Assembly: GCA_934277435.1 (NCBI GenBank) | Contig: CAKQUE010000001.1 | Coordinates: 186,001-250,000 of the forward strand | Direction of reading: 5' to 3' | Origin: an uncultured Alphaproteobacteria bacterium | GTDB taxonomy: Bacteria; Pseudomonadota; Alphaproteobacteria; RF32; CAG-239 | Length of the DNA: 64,000 nucleotides | In this document: positions 35,750-44,613 of the stretch, piece by piece | How positions within the stretch are numbered: position 1 is the stretch's first letter | Layout: each line of letters begins with the position of its first letter | Position numbers and translations under genes: made by a program | Notes under the pieces: model-generated | The model's input: only the letters and a program-made list of their open reading frames with translations | Databases searched by the model: none | Told to the model about the DNA's origin: nothing

Positions 35750-37454
35750 CGGTTTTAAACTTAAATATACAACTGAGGAATTGGCGGAAAAAGTTAATAA
35801 ACAAATGCGTCAGATTGTTTTGATTGATAAAAATAATCCGGCGTATGAAGCTTTGGCTGACGGCGACAAAAAAGCATTGGGATATTTGGCTAAAGCGGCG
35901 CGGATTATGAATAATGTAGCACTAGAAATGGATAATCCTTTTAATTTGGCGCAAAAAAAAGCGTTGGAGCTCGCGGCGGCAGAAAGCGATCAGGCTCGCT
36001 TGGCTTTGCAACTGTTTAATTCATTGAATGGCGTTGCCGGTTACAATGGTATAGATAAAGAGCCGATAGAAATTTTTGAAGGAATACATCTGCAATCTGG
36101 CTGCAATTTTTATCCGGAAAATATGACCGCTGCAGAATTAGCTGAAATTGTTACCGCTATGCTTGATGCCGGTCAAGAAAATGAAGTAAGAAAAATTTTA
36201 AGCGCCCGTACAATGGTTCGCCGCAACGGAGATTTTTTGAAGGCTATAGATTATACCGAATATTTTGCTTCGGAATTTTCGGAAATAGCCAATGAAATTG
36301 AATGTGCGGCTCATTTTGCCACCGATGAATTATTTAAAGACTATTTAGGCTGGCAGGCTCAGGCTTTTTTGCAGAACAATGAAGAGATGGATGTTTTAGC
36401 CGATAAGCATTGGGCAAAAATGCAGGAAACTCCACTGGAATTTACAATAAGTCGTGAAAATTATGAAGATAAGTTAACACCGACTTTGTTTGATAACAAA
36501 AATCTTGCCACTCGTTTAGCACAGCTGAACATTGCTCCGGTGCCAAAAGATATGCTTGGCGTGCGGGTAGGTATTGTAAATAAGCAAGGTACAGATTTGC
36601 TGCTGAAGTTTAAAGATGAAATGTTAAAACTTGCAACTTTGATGCCAAAAGCAAATATGTATATACAAAATGTTGGCGGTGATTCTGGTTTGAAGCAAAC
36701 AATGGTCGATGTGGATTTGACTATGTTGAGTGGAGATTATGCAATGTGCCGCGGCGGAATTACTTTGGCTCAGAATCTGCCTAATAATGATAAACCGTCC
36801 TTAAAGCGTGGCGGCGGACGGCGCAACGTTTATCATCGGCAAGTACGTCAGTGTGGGGACAAAGATAAAACCGCACAAATTCTAAAAGGTTTAGTTGCCG
36901 AAAATTTGCATAAATATTATAATGAAGAAGCGGACCATTTATTTACGATTGGACACGAAAATGGACATTCTTTAGGGCCTGATAGTTCGTATCAAACTGC
37001 ATTAGGTGTTTACCAGCATATTATAGAAGAACACAAGGCAAATTTGATATCGGCGACAATGATGCCCGAATATGTAAAAGATGGAATCATTACCGCAGAA
37101 CAGCTTAAACAAATTTATACCACTTGGGTGGTTAAGCGGCATTTGATGAATGCTTTTCCTTCTAGCGGCGAAGCTCACAGAGTAGCTGATTTAATAGAGT
37201 ATAATTATCTTATGGCGCATAAGGCTATTTCTTTTGATGAGGATAAAAAATTGCATATTAACTTTGAACTAATGCCGATGGTATGCAAAAAAATGCTGGA
37301 AGATATTATTGAAGTGCAGCTGTCAAAATCTCCTGAAACCGCAAGACAATATGTCGAAAAATGGAATTCATGGGGCGAATTAGCACAATATGTTTCTGAT
37401 TTTAAGCTTAAATTAGGGATTAAACCGTATATTAAACTTGTAACATATTTTTAA
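35739..37454 (+). CDS. Peptidase M49 (dipeptidyl peptidase III)-like protein
   Basis: A 571-residue protein with no signal peptide. The zinc motif is FTIGHENGHSLGP near residue 410, with a likely third ligand in IIEEHKANLIS about 40 residues later; this spacing and the GGVAGYNG-rich middle fit the DPP III (M49) superfamily. Classical M49 has HELLGH (HExxxH), whereas this one has HENGH, an HExxH form. Cytosolic cleavage of dipeptides or a related hydrolase function is inferred. It overlaps the preceding gene. Confidence 0.68.
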   Translation: MEINGFKLKYTTEELAEKVNKQMRQIVLIDKNNPAYEALADGDKKALGYLAKAARIMNNVALEMDNPFNLAQKKALELAAAESDQARLALQLFNSLNGVAGYNGIDKEPIEIFEGIHLQSGCNFYPENMTAAELAEIVTAMLDAGQENEVRKILSARTMVRRNGDFLKAIDYTEYFASEFSEIANEIECAAHFATDELFKDYLGWQAQAFLQNNEEMDVLADKHWAKMQETPLEFTISRENYEDKLTPTLFDNKNLATRLAQLNIAPVPKDMLGVRVGIVNKQGTDLLLKFKDEMLKLATLMPKANMYIQNVGGDSGLKQTMVDVDLTMLSGDYAMCRGGITLAQNLPNNDKPSLKRGGGRRNVYHRQVRQCGDKDKTAQILKGLVAENLHKYYNEEADHLFTIGHENGHSLGPDSSYQTALGVYQHIIEEHKANLISATMMPEYVKDGIITAEQLKQIYTTWVVKRHLMNAFPSSGEAHRVADLIEYNYLMAHKAISFDEDKKLHINFELMPMVCKKMLEDIIEVQLSKSPETARQYVEKWNSWGELAQYVSDFKLKLGIKPYIKLVTYF

Positions 37455-37466
37455 GGGATAAAATAC

Positions 37467-37862
37467 ATGTGGTCGATGTTAAAAAAACTTGGAGCTGGAG
37501 AGTATTCTTTGAAAATTACTTTTTGGCTGTTTGGTTTGTTTGGAATGATGTTCTTTACTATTGTCACGCACATTACGCATAGCAGTGCTCTTAGATTGGT
37601 TTGTCCTTACGGACGCGTATGTTTTAATAGCGTGGTTTTATACATACTTAGAAATGCGCCGATACTAATGACATCTTCGGGACGGATATCTTCTTTTTTG
37701 CCGCATTTATTGGTAAGCGCTTTGTTTGTAAGTTACTTCATAATTTTAATACGTGGATTATGGAAATGTTCTGATTCATACGAAGGATCAAAATTTTGGC
37801 CATATTCAGCTAAGTTACTGATAATCTGCTTAGGCTTTTTGAGTATTAAATCCATTATCTAG
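37467..37862 (+). CDS. Small membrane protein, unknown
   Basis: A 131-residue protein with three hydrophobic segments (about 16-36, 70-97 and 112-128) and Cys at LVCPYGRVCF. AAGGGAT precedes the ATG. It follows the M49-like gene after 12 bases and precedes a tiny lipoprotein gene, so it may share their transcript. No family recognised. Confidence 0.6.
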   Translation: MWSMLKKLGAGEYSLKITFWLFGLFGMMFFTIVTHITHSSALRLVCPYGRVCFNSVVLYILRNAPILMTSSGRISSFLPHLLVSALFVSYFIILIRGLWKCSDSYEGSKFWPYSAKLLIICLGFLSIKSII

Positions 37863-37871
37863 GAGGGAGCA

Positions 37872-38039
37872 ATGAAACTTGTTTTAAGTTGTTTAATCTG
37901 TTTGTTTTTATTATCAGCCTGTAAAGGTTTTGTTGCCGGTGAGATAAGTCCGGAGCGTAAGCGTCTTTATGAGCGCAACAATAATCAAGAATACTGCGAG
38001 CAGAATCCGGAGAGGTGTGTTAATAATATTCCTTGGTAA
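37872..38039 (+). CDS. Tiny lipoprotein, 55 residues
   Basis: A very short gene with a strong GGAGGGAG site six bases before ATG. The product starts MKLVLSCLICLFLLSAC, a lipobox with Cys at residue 17. The mature 39 residues are charged and carry two Cys (EYCEQNPERC). Size and lipobox recall entericidin-like envelope lipoproteins, without sequence evidence for a shared role. It ends at the border of the repeat array. Confidence 0.62.
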   Translation: MKLVLSCLICLFLLSACKGFVAGEISPERKRLYERNNNQEYCEQNPERCVNNIPW

Positions 38040-38050
38040 CTTTAAGAGAG

Positions 38051-38431
38051 TAGGGAAACTCGTCTAATTAGGGAAACTCGTCTAATGGCTTTCTGCTGGT
38101 AAGATTTTTTCTTATGTACTAGTTTGTACACTGCGAAAAAATCTTACTTCGCATTAAGCTCATTATCCGAGTTTCTGAGATTTTTGAGTTATTTGCGCTT
38201 GTGTGCTAATTTGTACACGTCGCTTAAAAATTCCGTCGCATCTACGCACGCTATCCGAGTTTCTGAGAGCTTGTGTCGGTTGCAACAATAAGCAGCCGGT
38301 TTTTCTTATGTACTAGTTTCACAAGCAAAAAAGTTAATGCGTATTAGCCTCATTATCCGAGTTTCTTAAGGGCTTGTGCCGGTTGCAACAATAAGCAGCC
38401 GGTTTTTCTTATGTACTAGTTTGTACACGCC
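38051..38431 (+). repeat. Array of about 90-base hairpin repeats with varying stems
   Basis: The array opens with two tandem copies of TAGGGAAACTCGTCTAAT (38051 and 38069). Four units follow, starting near 38100, 38180, 38269 and 38371. Three units end in (A/C)T(A)TCCGAGTTTCT plus TAAG or GAG (to 38179, 38267, 38370). Their central loops share TATGTACTAGTTT(GTACAC). Outer stems differ but stay paired: TAAGATTTTTTC with its exact complement (38100-38111/38135-38146), ATTTTTGAG/CTTAAAAAT (38180/38223), and GCTTGTG/CACAAGC (38269/38320). Units 3 and 4 contain a near-identical CGGTTGC/GCAGCCG hairpin plus T5. No ORF fits. Confidence 0.75.
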
Positions 38432-38500
38432 AGTCATCAACTCAGATTAAAAAGTTATACACAAAGTGATTTGGCTTTAGCATCAAGAGTAATTAAAATA

Positions 38501-38893
38501 TTATCTGCAATGGTGACAATGGCGGCGGTGGTGATGATGATCTGCTCTACTATAAATTAAACCACCGACCAGCGCTCCGGTAAATCCGGCAACAGCAGCA
38601 GTCGCTGTAGAATCATAGTAATAATTGCGCGGAGCAGGTGTTTCTCTGACTACCACTACCGGCTGAACCGGAGGTGTCACAATAACCTGTTGCGGCGGTA
38701 AAGGCGCCGAAGAAACGTATATCGGCTGAGTTTGAACAGCAGGCACTGTTTGTATGGTTTGTACGGTTGAATTTGGTAAAGTGTAAATTTGTTGTTTAAC
38801 AACGTTGTTGTCGTCCATAACTATTATGGTATCAGCATTTGCGTTTTTCGCAAAAACCAGTGTTAGCAAGGTTAAAAATAAAATTTTATGCAT
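38501..38893 (-). CDS. Secreted glycine-zipper-like, His-rich protein
   Basis: A 130-residue protein with signal peptide (MHKILFLTLLTLVFAKNANA), a Pro/Val/Gln-rich middle, a small-residue helix TATAAVAGFTGALVGGLIYS resembling a glycine zipper that could enter membranes, and a tail DHHHHRRHCHHC that could bind metal. It is likely periplasmic or outer-membrane associated. No named family. It lies 70 bases from the repeat array. Confidence 0.65.
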   Translation of the reverse strand: MHKILFLTLLTLVFAKNANADTIIVMDDNNVVKQQIYTLPNSTVQTIQTVPAVQTQPIYVSSAPLPPQQVIVTPPVQPVVVVRETPAPRNYYYDSTATAAVAGFTGALVGGLIYSRADHHHHRRHCHHCR

Positions 38894-38980
38894 TGAATTA
38901 TCCCTCCCTAAACCTTAATTATACTGAGTTCAAAGTTGTAATTCAAGAAGATAAATATACTTTCTGGTATGTATATTTAG

Positions 38981-39274
38981 CTAATCAACAATATCAGCCT
39001 CATAAGTATATACAATTTCGGCTTCTTCTTCATTGTCCGAAGGTTCTATTTCACAAACCAGCAAAGTATTATCATCTTGGAGGTTATCAAAAATTACATC
39101 TTCAACATTTTCCAAGGTTAAAACATCATCTTTGTTGCGAGTTAACACGATGTTATGTTCGTCATAATTTAGCTGTACAGACGGATTTTCTGGTGCCGTG
39201 TTGCGGGCATAAAGCAATAGCATTACGTCGTTTTCATCAGTAACCATAAAGTCAAAGGTATTAAAATCAGGCAT
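38981..39274 (-). CDS. Small acidic protein, unknown
   Basis: A 97-residue, strongly acidic protein (Asp/Glu-rich throughout, ending EADIVD) with no signal or membrane segment. AAGGAAC precedes the ATG. I recognise no domain. The regular alternation of hydrophobic and acidic residues suggests a small beta-rich fold. It is separate from its neighbours by strand or spacing. Confidence 0.6.
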   Translation of the reverse strand: MPDFNTFDFMVTDENDVMLLLYARNTAPENPSVQLNYDEHNIVLTRNKDDVLTLENVEDVIFDNLQDDNTLLVCEIEPSDNEEEAEIVYTYEADIVD

Positions 39275-39351
39275 ATTATGTTCCTTTCTTTTATTTATTA
39301 AATTTATTTTAGGACATTGAAGTTAAAATTTATCTAAAATTTGAGGTGGTA

Positions 39352-40035
39352 ATGCATAAAATTACAGATTTTATAGTTAATATTTTACGTTGGCCGGCAG
39401 CGTTATATTTTGTATTTTCTATTCCGGCATTGATAAATGTTTATCAATATTTTAACTTTTATACTCTTAGATTTTTGACTTTTGGCGCTGGATTTGTCTT
39501 TTTTTGGCTGACAGTCATATTTTCCGGTTCTGGCGGTCGAAACGCCATGCAGGTGATTTCTCACGAATTAACCCATACTTTTTTTGCATATTTAACCTTG
39601 CATAAAGCCGGTAGAATCCGCTTAAATCCAGATGGAAGCGGCGGCTCAATGCAATTAAACGGTTATGGAAACTGGCTTATTTCGCTATCTCCATATTTTT
39701 TCCCGTTATTCGCTTTTTTATATATGGTGACAATGCCTTACTGGATAAAAGTAACGGATTCTCATTGGTTGGTATATGCTTTGTTGGGCTATTTTTTAGC
39801 CTATCACTGGCTGGTGGTTTTGACTCAAGTACATCTAAAGCAGACAGATTTAAGCCAAGAAGGATTTGTTTTTTCGGCTATGATAATTGTGGGAGCCAAT
39901 TTGTTTACTAATGGCTTTGTTTTAGCTTTTAACAGCAAGTCATGGGACGGAGTATATACTTTTTGGCATTTGGTTAACAAAATGAATATGGAATATGCAG
40001 AAAAAATATATAATTTAGTAGCTGCATATTTCTAG
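39352..40035 (+). CDS. M50B-like membrane metalloprotease family protein
   Basis: A 227-residue multi-pass membrane protein with about six hydrophobic helices. HELTH lies in helix 3 (MQVISHELTHTFFAYLTL), and a following NPDGSGGSMQLNG loop and LSPYFFPL match the M50B-like group. Active M50 site-2 proteases also need an NPDG-type Asp, seen here as LNPDG. Substrate unknown. ATG 39352 is chosen with GAGGTG upstream. The 3' end overlaps ldcA convergently by 21 bases. Confidence 0.7.
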   Translation: MHKITDFIVNILRWPAALYFVFSIPALINVYQYFNFYTLRFLTFGAGFVFFWLTVIFSGSGGRNAMQVISHELTHTFFAYLTLHKAGRIRLNPDGSGGSMQLNGYGNWLISLSPYFFPLFAFLYMVTMPYWIKVTDSHWLVYALLGYFLAYHWLVVLTQVHLKQTDLSQEGFVFSAMIIVGANLFTNGFVLAFNSKSWDGVYTFWHLVNKMNMEYAEKIYNLVAAYF

Positions 40036-40905
40036 TTTTGTTTCGTCTGCCGAAAATTTTACATTTGCTCCCAGCGGTAAAACATAGCGACTGACAGTAT
40101 GTCCAAATTCAAAATCTTTTATACACGGGAATGAAGTCTTATACAGAAAATCAGCAAAACAATCATCTAAATTCCCGTCTTCTTCATCTCCGCTGCAGTC
40201 TGTAAAATGTCCAAATATAATTCCCTTTAATTTATCAAAATTAGGCTGCTGCTTTAGTTGCTGCAGCATTAAATCAATTTTATGCAAGCGCTCATGGATA
40301 TCTTCCATTAATAAAATTTTGTTGGTTAAATCAGGAAAATACGGTGTTCCTGCGAGTTTCATCAATACACTGAGATTGCTGCATAAAAATGTTCCTTCGG
40401 TTTTGCCGCTGCGAAGCGTAGAGCCGGATATTATTTTTTGGGGTTGTCCGGAAATTAAATCAAGCAAGCTGTCATGGACAAGCGAATCCAAGGAATCTCC
40501 GCGAAAATCGTAGGTTGGTAAAAATCCGTTCCAGCTGATTATGTCTGATTTTTTATTTAAAGCCAACATTAAAGCCGCATTGTCGCAAAATCCAACTAAA
40601 GGCTTGGGGTTGTTTTTGATTAATTCATAATCAATATAGGGCAAAATTCGCGCGGCGCCGGCAGCGGCTCTGACACAAAATACTGCTTTTATTTCTTTGT
40701 TGGCAAAAGCCCATTTAACATCTTCTGCGCGTTTTTCATCAGTTCCAGCCATGTAGCGGCGTACATCATAAAGATGAGGGGCAAAAACAGGTTCAAGACC
40801 AAGGGATTTTAGAAAATTTAAGCCTTTTTGAATTTTTTCAATCCCGCCTATTTGAGCCGATGGAGCTATTAGTGCGATTTTATCACCTTTTTGCAGCTTT
40901 TTCAT
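40015..40905 (-). CDS. ldcA: LD-carboxypeptidase (S66 family), nucleophile replaced by Cys
   Basis: A 296-residue S66-family protein; active members trim the terminal D-Ala from muropeptide tetrapeptides in peptidoglycan recycling. The start LQKGDKIALIAPS, the Glu region LLMEDIHERLHKIDLML and the His region FGHTVSRYVLPLG are conserved. The nucleophile motif, normally GYSD, reads GFCDNAAL with Cys for Ser, and the usual GGYG region reads RAAAGAAR. Activity is therefore uncertain. I start at ATG 40905, two bases after the ligase gene's stop; the two are an operon. Confidence 0.85.
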   Translation of the reverse strand: MKKLQKGDKIALIAPSAQIGGIEKIQKGLNFLKSLGLEPVFAPHLYDVRRYMAGTDEKRAEDVKWAFANKEIKAVFCVRAAAGAARILPYIDYELIKNNPKPLVGFCDNAALMLALNKKSDIISWNGFLPTYDFRGDSLDSLVHDSLLDLISGQPQKIISGSTLRSGKTEGTFLCSNLSVLMKLAGTPYFPDLTNKILLMEDIHERLHKIDLMLQQLKQQPNFDKLKGIIFGHFTDCSGDEEDGNLDDCFADFLYKTSFPCIKDFEFGHTVSRYVLPLGANVKFSADETKLEICSY

Positions 40906-40907
40906 AA

Positions 40908-42269
40908 TTACAGTCTTTCTAAAATTTGTTTGCATAAATCAGTTAAAGAGTTATCTCTTGCGCCCATAATGACTATTCTGTCGCCAGATTTGGCGGTTTT
41001 CAGTAATAAGTCGGCGGCCGCTTTTTTATCGGTAGTAAAATAGGCGTTTTGTTTGCCTTGTTTATGAATATAGTTTATTAAATCCTGAGAAGAAATATCC
41101 TTGGTTACAGTTCCGCCAACAAAGAAAATTTCCGGCATTACCAAAATATCATCAGGCTGCATATTTTTCATAAAGCTATCCATAATTTCTTTGCCCATGG
41201 AGCGCATTGGGCCAAAGCCATGCGGCTGAAACATAATCAGCAAACGTCCGTCGTATTGCCGTAAAGCCGAAACCGAAGCTGTAATTTTATCCGGATTATG
41301 AGCAAAATCGTCAATAACGGTTATATTGTTTTTTTTGCCGATTACTTCAAGACGGCGTTTGGTGCCGCTAAAGTTTTGCAAAATTTCTGCTGCTTGAAAC
41401 TTATCAACACCAAAAACCGAACAAGCGGCGATAGCAGAAAGTGCATTAGCGACGTTGAAACGACCAATAAGTTTCAGAGTAAAGGTTTTGCCGGCAAAAG
41501 TATATTCTGTTCCATGGGGAAGAGCTTTGATGTTGCTGGCATAAAAATCAGCTTGTGGATTTTGTAAAGAAAATGAAATTTTGTTGGAATGTGTTAATAA
41601 TTGGCAATTTTCATAATCGTCATTTATAATTACAGCCTGTTTAGTTCTGTTGCTCAGATTTTGGAATAATTCAATCAATTCATCAATGCTTTTATGGTCG
41701 TGAGAGATATTGTTAACCACAGAAACATACGGATTATACAAATCGATACTGCCGTTGCTTTCGTCTGCTTCTACCACGCAAATATCGCCGTTATTATAAA
41801 TAATATTTGGAATTCCGGCTTTATTTTCATAATCGCGCAGTAAACCTCCGTTGATAAGGCAAGGCTTTTTACCGGCTTTATCTAAAATATAACCAATCAT
41901 GGCGGCGGTTGTGGTTTTTCCAGAAGTACCCCCAACAGCAACGCCGTATTTATAACTATGAAAGATTTCGCTTAGCAATTCCGGTCTGGTTTTTAAGGTA
42001 ATTCCTTTTTCTTTGGCGGCTTTGATATCAGGAATGGTATCTTCAACAGCTGTTGAAGCGCAAACAAAATCTAAATCTTTGGTGATTCCGGAGCCATTCT
42101 GCGGATATATCTTTATACCTAGATTTTCTAAGGCTTTTTTGTTTTCTAAATCACGGTTTAAATCAAAGTTTCTATCCGAGCCTTGCACTTCATAGCCGGA
42201 AAGTTTTAGAATTTGTGCCAAAGAACTCATTCCGCTGCCGGAAATTCCGCAAAAACTGACTTTTTTCAT
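40908..42269 (-). CDS. MurC/Mpl-family peptidoglycan ligase
   Basis: A 453-residue Mur ligase with all three domains: the N-terminal FCGISGSGMSSLAQIL, the ATP-binding GGTSGKTTTAAM near residue 115, EADESNGSI, NNISHDH, and the C-terminal DDFAHNPDKI with FQPHG. Sequence marks resemble MurC (UDP-MurNAc:L-Ala ligase). Its pairing with an LD-carboxypeptidase suggests a recycling role like Mpl, which reattaches the tripeptide. The P-loop has Ser where MurC usually has His (GTHGKT). I cannot decide between the two. Confidence 0.82.
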   Translation of the reverse strand: MKKVSFCGISGSGMSSLAQILKLSGYEVQGSDRNFDLNRDLENKKALENLGIKIYPQNGSGITKDLDFVCASTAVEDTIPDIKAAKEKGITLKTRPELLSEIFHSYKYGVAVGGTSGKTTTAAMIGYILDKAGKKPCLINGGLLRDYENKAGIPNIIYNNGDICVVEADESNGSIDLYNPYVSVVNNISHDHKSIDELIELFQNLSNRTKQAVIINDDYENCQLLTHSNKISFSLQNPQADFYASNIKALPHGTEYTFAGKTFTLKLIGRFNVANALSAIAACSVFGVDKFQAAEILQNFSGTKRRLEVIGKKNNITVIDDFAHNPDKITASVSALRQYDGRLLIMFQPHGFGPMRSMGKEIMDSFMKNMQPDDILVMPEIFFVGGTVTKDISSQDLINYIHKQGKQNAYFTTDKKAAADLLLKTAKSGDRIVIMGARDNSLTDLCKQILERL

Positions 42270-42287
42270 ATTTTTAGTCCTTTAATG

Positions 42288-43364
42288 TTATAAATCATCA
42301 ATGGTATTGTCTAAGGCGGTTTGTTTTTCACTTTGCATTAAAGCAAAATCTTTGTAGTCAATGGAAATATAGCTCTTGCCATCTCCGTCAACCGAAACGC
42401 CTAAAGTAACACCAATTTCATCGTTTTGAAAAGTTGCATATAAAACAGCTTTGCCTTCTTGCAATTCTTTTAAAAAGTCGGCGCCACCGATAGGGTTTTG
42501 TTTTTGAATGATTTTTGTTTGTTTTTGTTCTTTTTCGCCTTCAATTATTTTTTCTTCATAAGAATACGGTTCAAAATGTTCTTGGGCATTGCCGTATTTT
42601 TTTGCCAACGCTTCATAATAACGGCGGTATAACGCTAAAACTTTTTCAGCTTTGGCGTTGTCGACCAATAAATGACTTTGTGCATAGATACACCACAGTT
42701 TATCTTGTTCGCCGAAAATGGCTATTATTTGCTGAAACGTGTTATTTTTTTGTTGGGCGTTTGTAATTTGAAAAACATTTTTATAGTCTTTTCGCTCTGC
42801 CGGAAGCAAATTAAATCCAAGTTCCTTAAGTTCTGCCTCGGTTGCTGCCCAATATAATCCCAATGGCGCAGGCTGCAGGTTGTCTTTAATTTTTTGTCTG
42901 CGCATTTCAAGAGTTTCTTTTTTTTCTTGTGGTTTATCGGTTGAATCCGTATTTGTGGCAAACGGAGCCAATTTTTCTTTTATTTGCTTGGTTTTTTCTT
43001 TCAGTTGTTCTAAAGATTTTTGGTCATTTTGACGAATAGTCAGTAATTGCGGTTTTTGATTAAGCAAATCTCGAGCGGTATTTTGTGCTTTTTTTTCGGT
43101 TTCAACATCATCAATATAATTATCTAGATAGTCTGTTTCGGCGGATTGTGAAGCGGTTGTTTCTTCTTTTGCGGGTTCTTTTAGGGTTGTGGTTTCGGAA
43201 ACGGCGGGTTCTTCTGCTTTTGGGGCTGCATCATCGGCAGTATCAGCATTATTCTCTACTGTTTCATCGGCTGGTTTTTCATCAAAAAGAGAAATTGTTT
43301 GGCAAAAGCCAAGCGATGGAGTGCTAAAAAGTGCTAAAAGAAAAAATATAGAAATGTTTTTCAT
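42288..43364 (-). CDS. Secreted acidic protein, unknown
   Basis: A 358-residue protein with signal peptide (to about GFCQT), a long low-complexity Glu/Ala/Thr region (25-75), a coiled-coil-like stretch (90-145), and a folded C-terminal half with LGLYWAATEAELKELG and FQNDEIGVTLGVSVDGDGKSYISIDYKDF. No recognised family. It ends 18 bases upstream of the Mur-ligase start on the same strand, so it may be the first gene of that operon, in keeping with an envelope role. Confidence 0.65.
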   Translation of the reverse strand: MKNISIFFLLALFSTPSLGFCQTISLFDEKPADETVENNADTADDAAPKAEEPAVSETTTLKEPAKEETTASQSAETDYLDNYIDDVETEKKAQNTARDLLNQKPQLLTIRQNDQKSLEQLKEKTKQIKEKLAPFATNTDSTDKPQEKKETLEMRRQKIKDNLQPAPLGLYWAATEAELKELGFNLLPAERKDYKNVFQITNAQQKNNTFQQIIAIFGEQDKLWCIYAQSHLLVDNAKAEKVLALYRRYYEALAKKYGNAQEHFEPYSYEEKIIEGEKEQKQTKIIQKQNPIGGADFLKELQEGKAVLYATFQNDEIGVTLGVSVDGDGKSYISIDYKDFALMQSEKQTALDNTIDDL

Positions 43365-43475
43365 AATTATCCCTTTGATAACCTTAAAAAAAAATTGAAT
43401 ACCTTAAAGGTTTGCGCTATTCTAACGCCATAAATGCAAATAATTTATTAAACACAGATAAGATTTATTACTGAA

Positions 43476-44069
43476 ATGGAAAAAGACAACATACAAAATT
43501 TGTTATTGGAAACAGGGCGTAAGATTGTGCAAGAAAAAGGTACAGAAGCCTTGACTGTACGCAAATTGTCCGAAGCATCAGGTTGTTCGGTGGGGGCGAT
43601 TTATAATCAGTTTTCCAATATGGATAATTTTGTGGTTATTCAAAATTATATGACACTTGATGCTTTGGCCGGTTGTTTGGAAAAAGTGCAAAAAACAGGA
43701 GATGCTTTTGCAGATATGAATGCTTTTTTGCATGAATTTATTAATTTTGTGATAGAAAATAAAAATCTGTGGTTTATGCTGCATAGTTTTCATTTGCGTA
43801 ACAATAATCGGACTTTTTCTTATTTTTATTTGCGAAAAGTTGTGAAAATCACCGGCTTGATAAATAAGCTGCTAATACAGCTGGTACCAAACATGGAAAG
43901 ACCGGAAAGAATTTTATCTTCGCAGATTTTGTGGCTGACTTTATTTGCTTTAAGCTCTTTTTTAACCAAGGATATTTTGGATTCTTTTACCAAGGTCAAT
44001 AAAGAAACAATTTGTCAGCTGATGTTCAATACATATGTTGCCGGTTTGACAGTTTTGGAAAAGAAATAA
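43476..44069 (+). CDS. TetR-family transcriptional regulator
   Basis: A 197-residue regulator. The N-terminal helix-turn-helix (about 8-55) has GRKIVQEKGTEALTVRKLSEASGCSVGAIYNQF, the usual TetR pattern; the C-terminal helical domain binds an unknown ligand. The gene is four bases from the M50-like gene and probably controls that transcript. Confidence 0.87.
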   Translation: MEKDNIQNLLLETGRKIVQEKGTEALTVRKLSEASGCSVGAIYNQFSNMDNFVVIQNYMTLDALAGCLEKVQKTGDAFADMNAFLHEFINFVIENKNLWFMLHSFHLRNNNRTFSYFYLRKVVKITGLINKLLIQLVPNMERPERILSSQILWLTLFALSSFLTKDILDSFTKVNKETICQLMFNTYVAGLTVLEKK

Positions 44070-44073
44070 ATTT

Positions 44074-44613
44074 ATGATGGATTTTATTGCTTATCTTAAT
44101 TCTTCAGAAGGTTTAGCCAAATTGACGACGGACAGGTTTTTGCTGATTTTATTGGTGATTGTGTTAACGTCTTTTAAGCGCGCCGCTTATAAAAGTATGT
44201 GGCTGGCAGTTTTGATAAATTTACCTGGGACGTTTTTGCATGAATGCGCCCATTTTGTGGTTGGAATTTTATTGAATGCTAAACCCGTGAGTTTTTCACT
44301 GTTTCCCAAAAAAGTTGATGATCATTATGTTACGGGGCAGGTCGGTTTTTCTAATCTGAAATTTTATAACGCTCTACCGGTTTCAATGGCGCCTCTCTTG
44401 CTGCTTTTTGCCGCTTATTTTGTAAATAAACATATGTTTGACTTCGTGCCGCTAAACTTTGCCACGTATTTAATACATATTTTTTTGCTTACCATATTGA
44501 TAGAAAACGCCATACCTTCGCGTATGGATTTTTATCAAGGTTCCCGCCGCGTTTTGGGTTTAATTTTATACGGCGCAATCTTTATGGTTATGGTTGTTGC
44601 GTATAGTCAGTAG
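44074..44613 (+). CDS. M50-like membrane protein with HECAH motif
   Basis: A 179-residue multi-pass membrane protein. The zinc-type motif lies in PGTFLHECAHFVVGILL (near residue 57), with four or five hydrophobic helices around it. It is shorter than the M50B-like protein at 39352 and lacks an obvious NPDG. It starts ATGATG four bases after the TetR gene and would be co-expressed with it. It overlaps the convergent DUF2155 gene by 26 bases. Peptidase activity is inference. Confidence 0.62.
   Translation: MMDFIAYLNSSEGLAKLTTDRFLLILLVIVLTSFKRAAYKSMWLAVLINLPGTFLHECAHFVVGILLNAKPVSFSLFPKKVDDHYVTGQVGFSNLKFYNALPVSMAPLLLLFAAYFVNKHMFDFVPLNFATYLIHIFLLTILIENAIPSRMDFYQGSRRVLGLILYGAIFMVMVVAYSQ

Noticed and set aside
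38051..38431. CRISPR array or integron attC cluster
   Set aside because: Repeats are unequal in length and contain variable stems rather than identical repeats with unique spacers; no cas genes or integrase and no GTTRRRY core.
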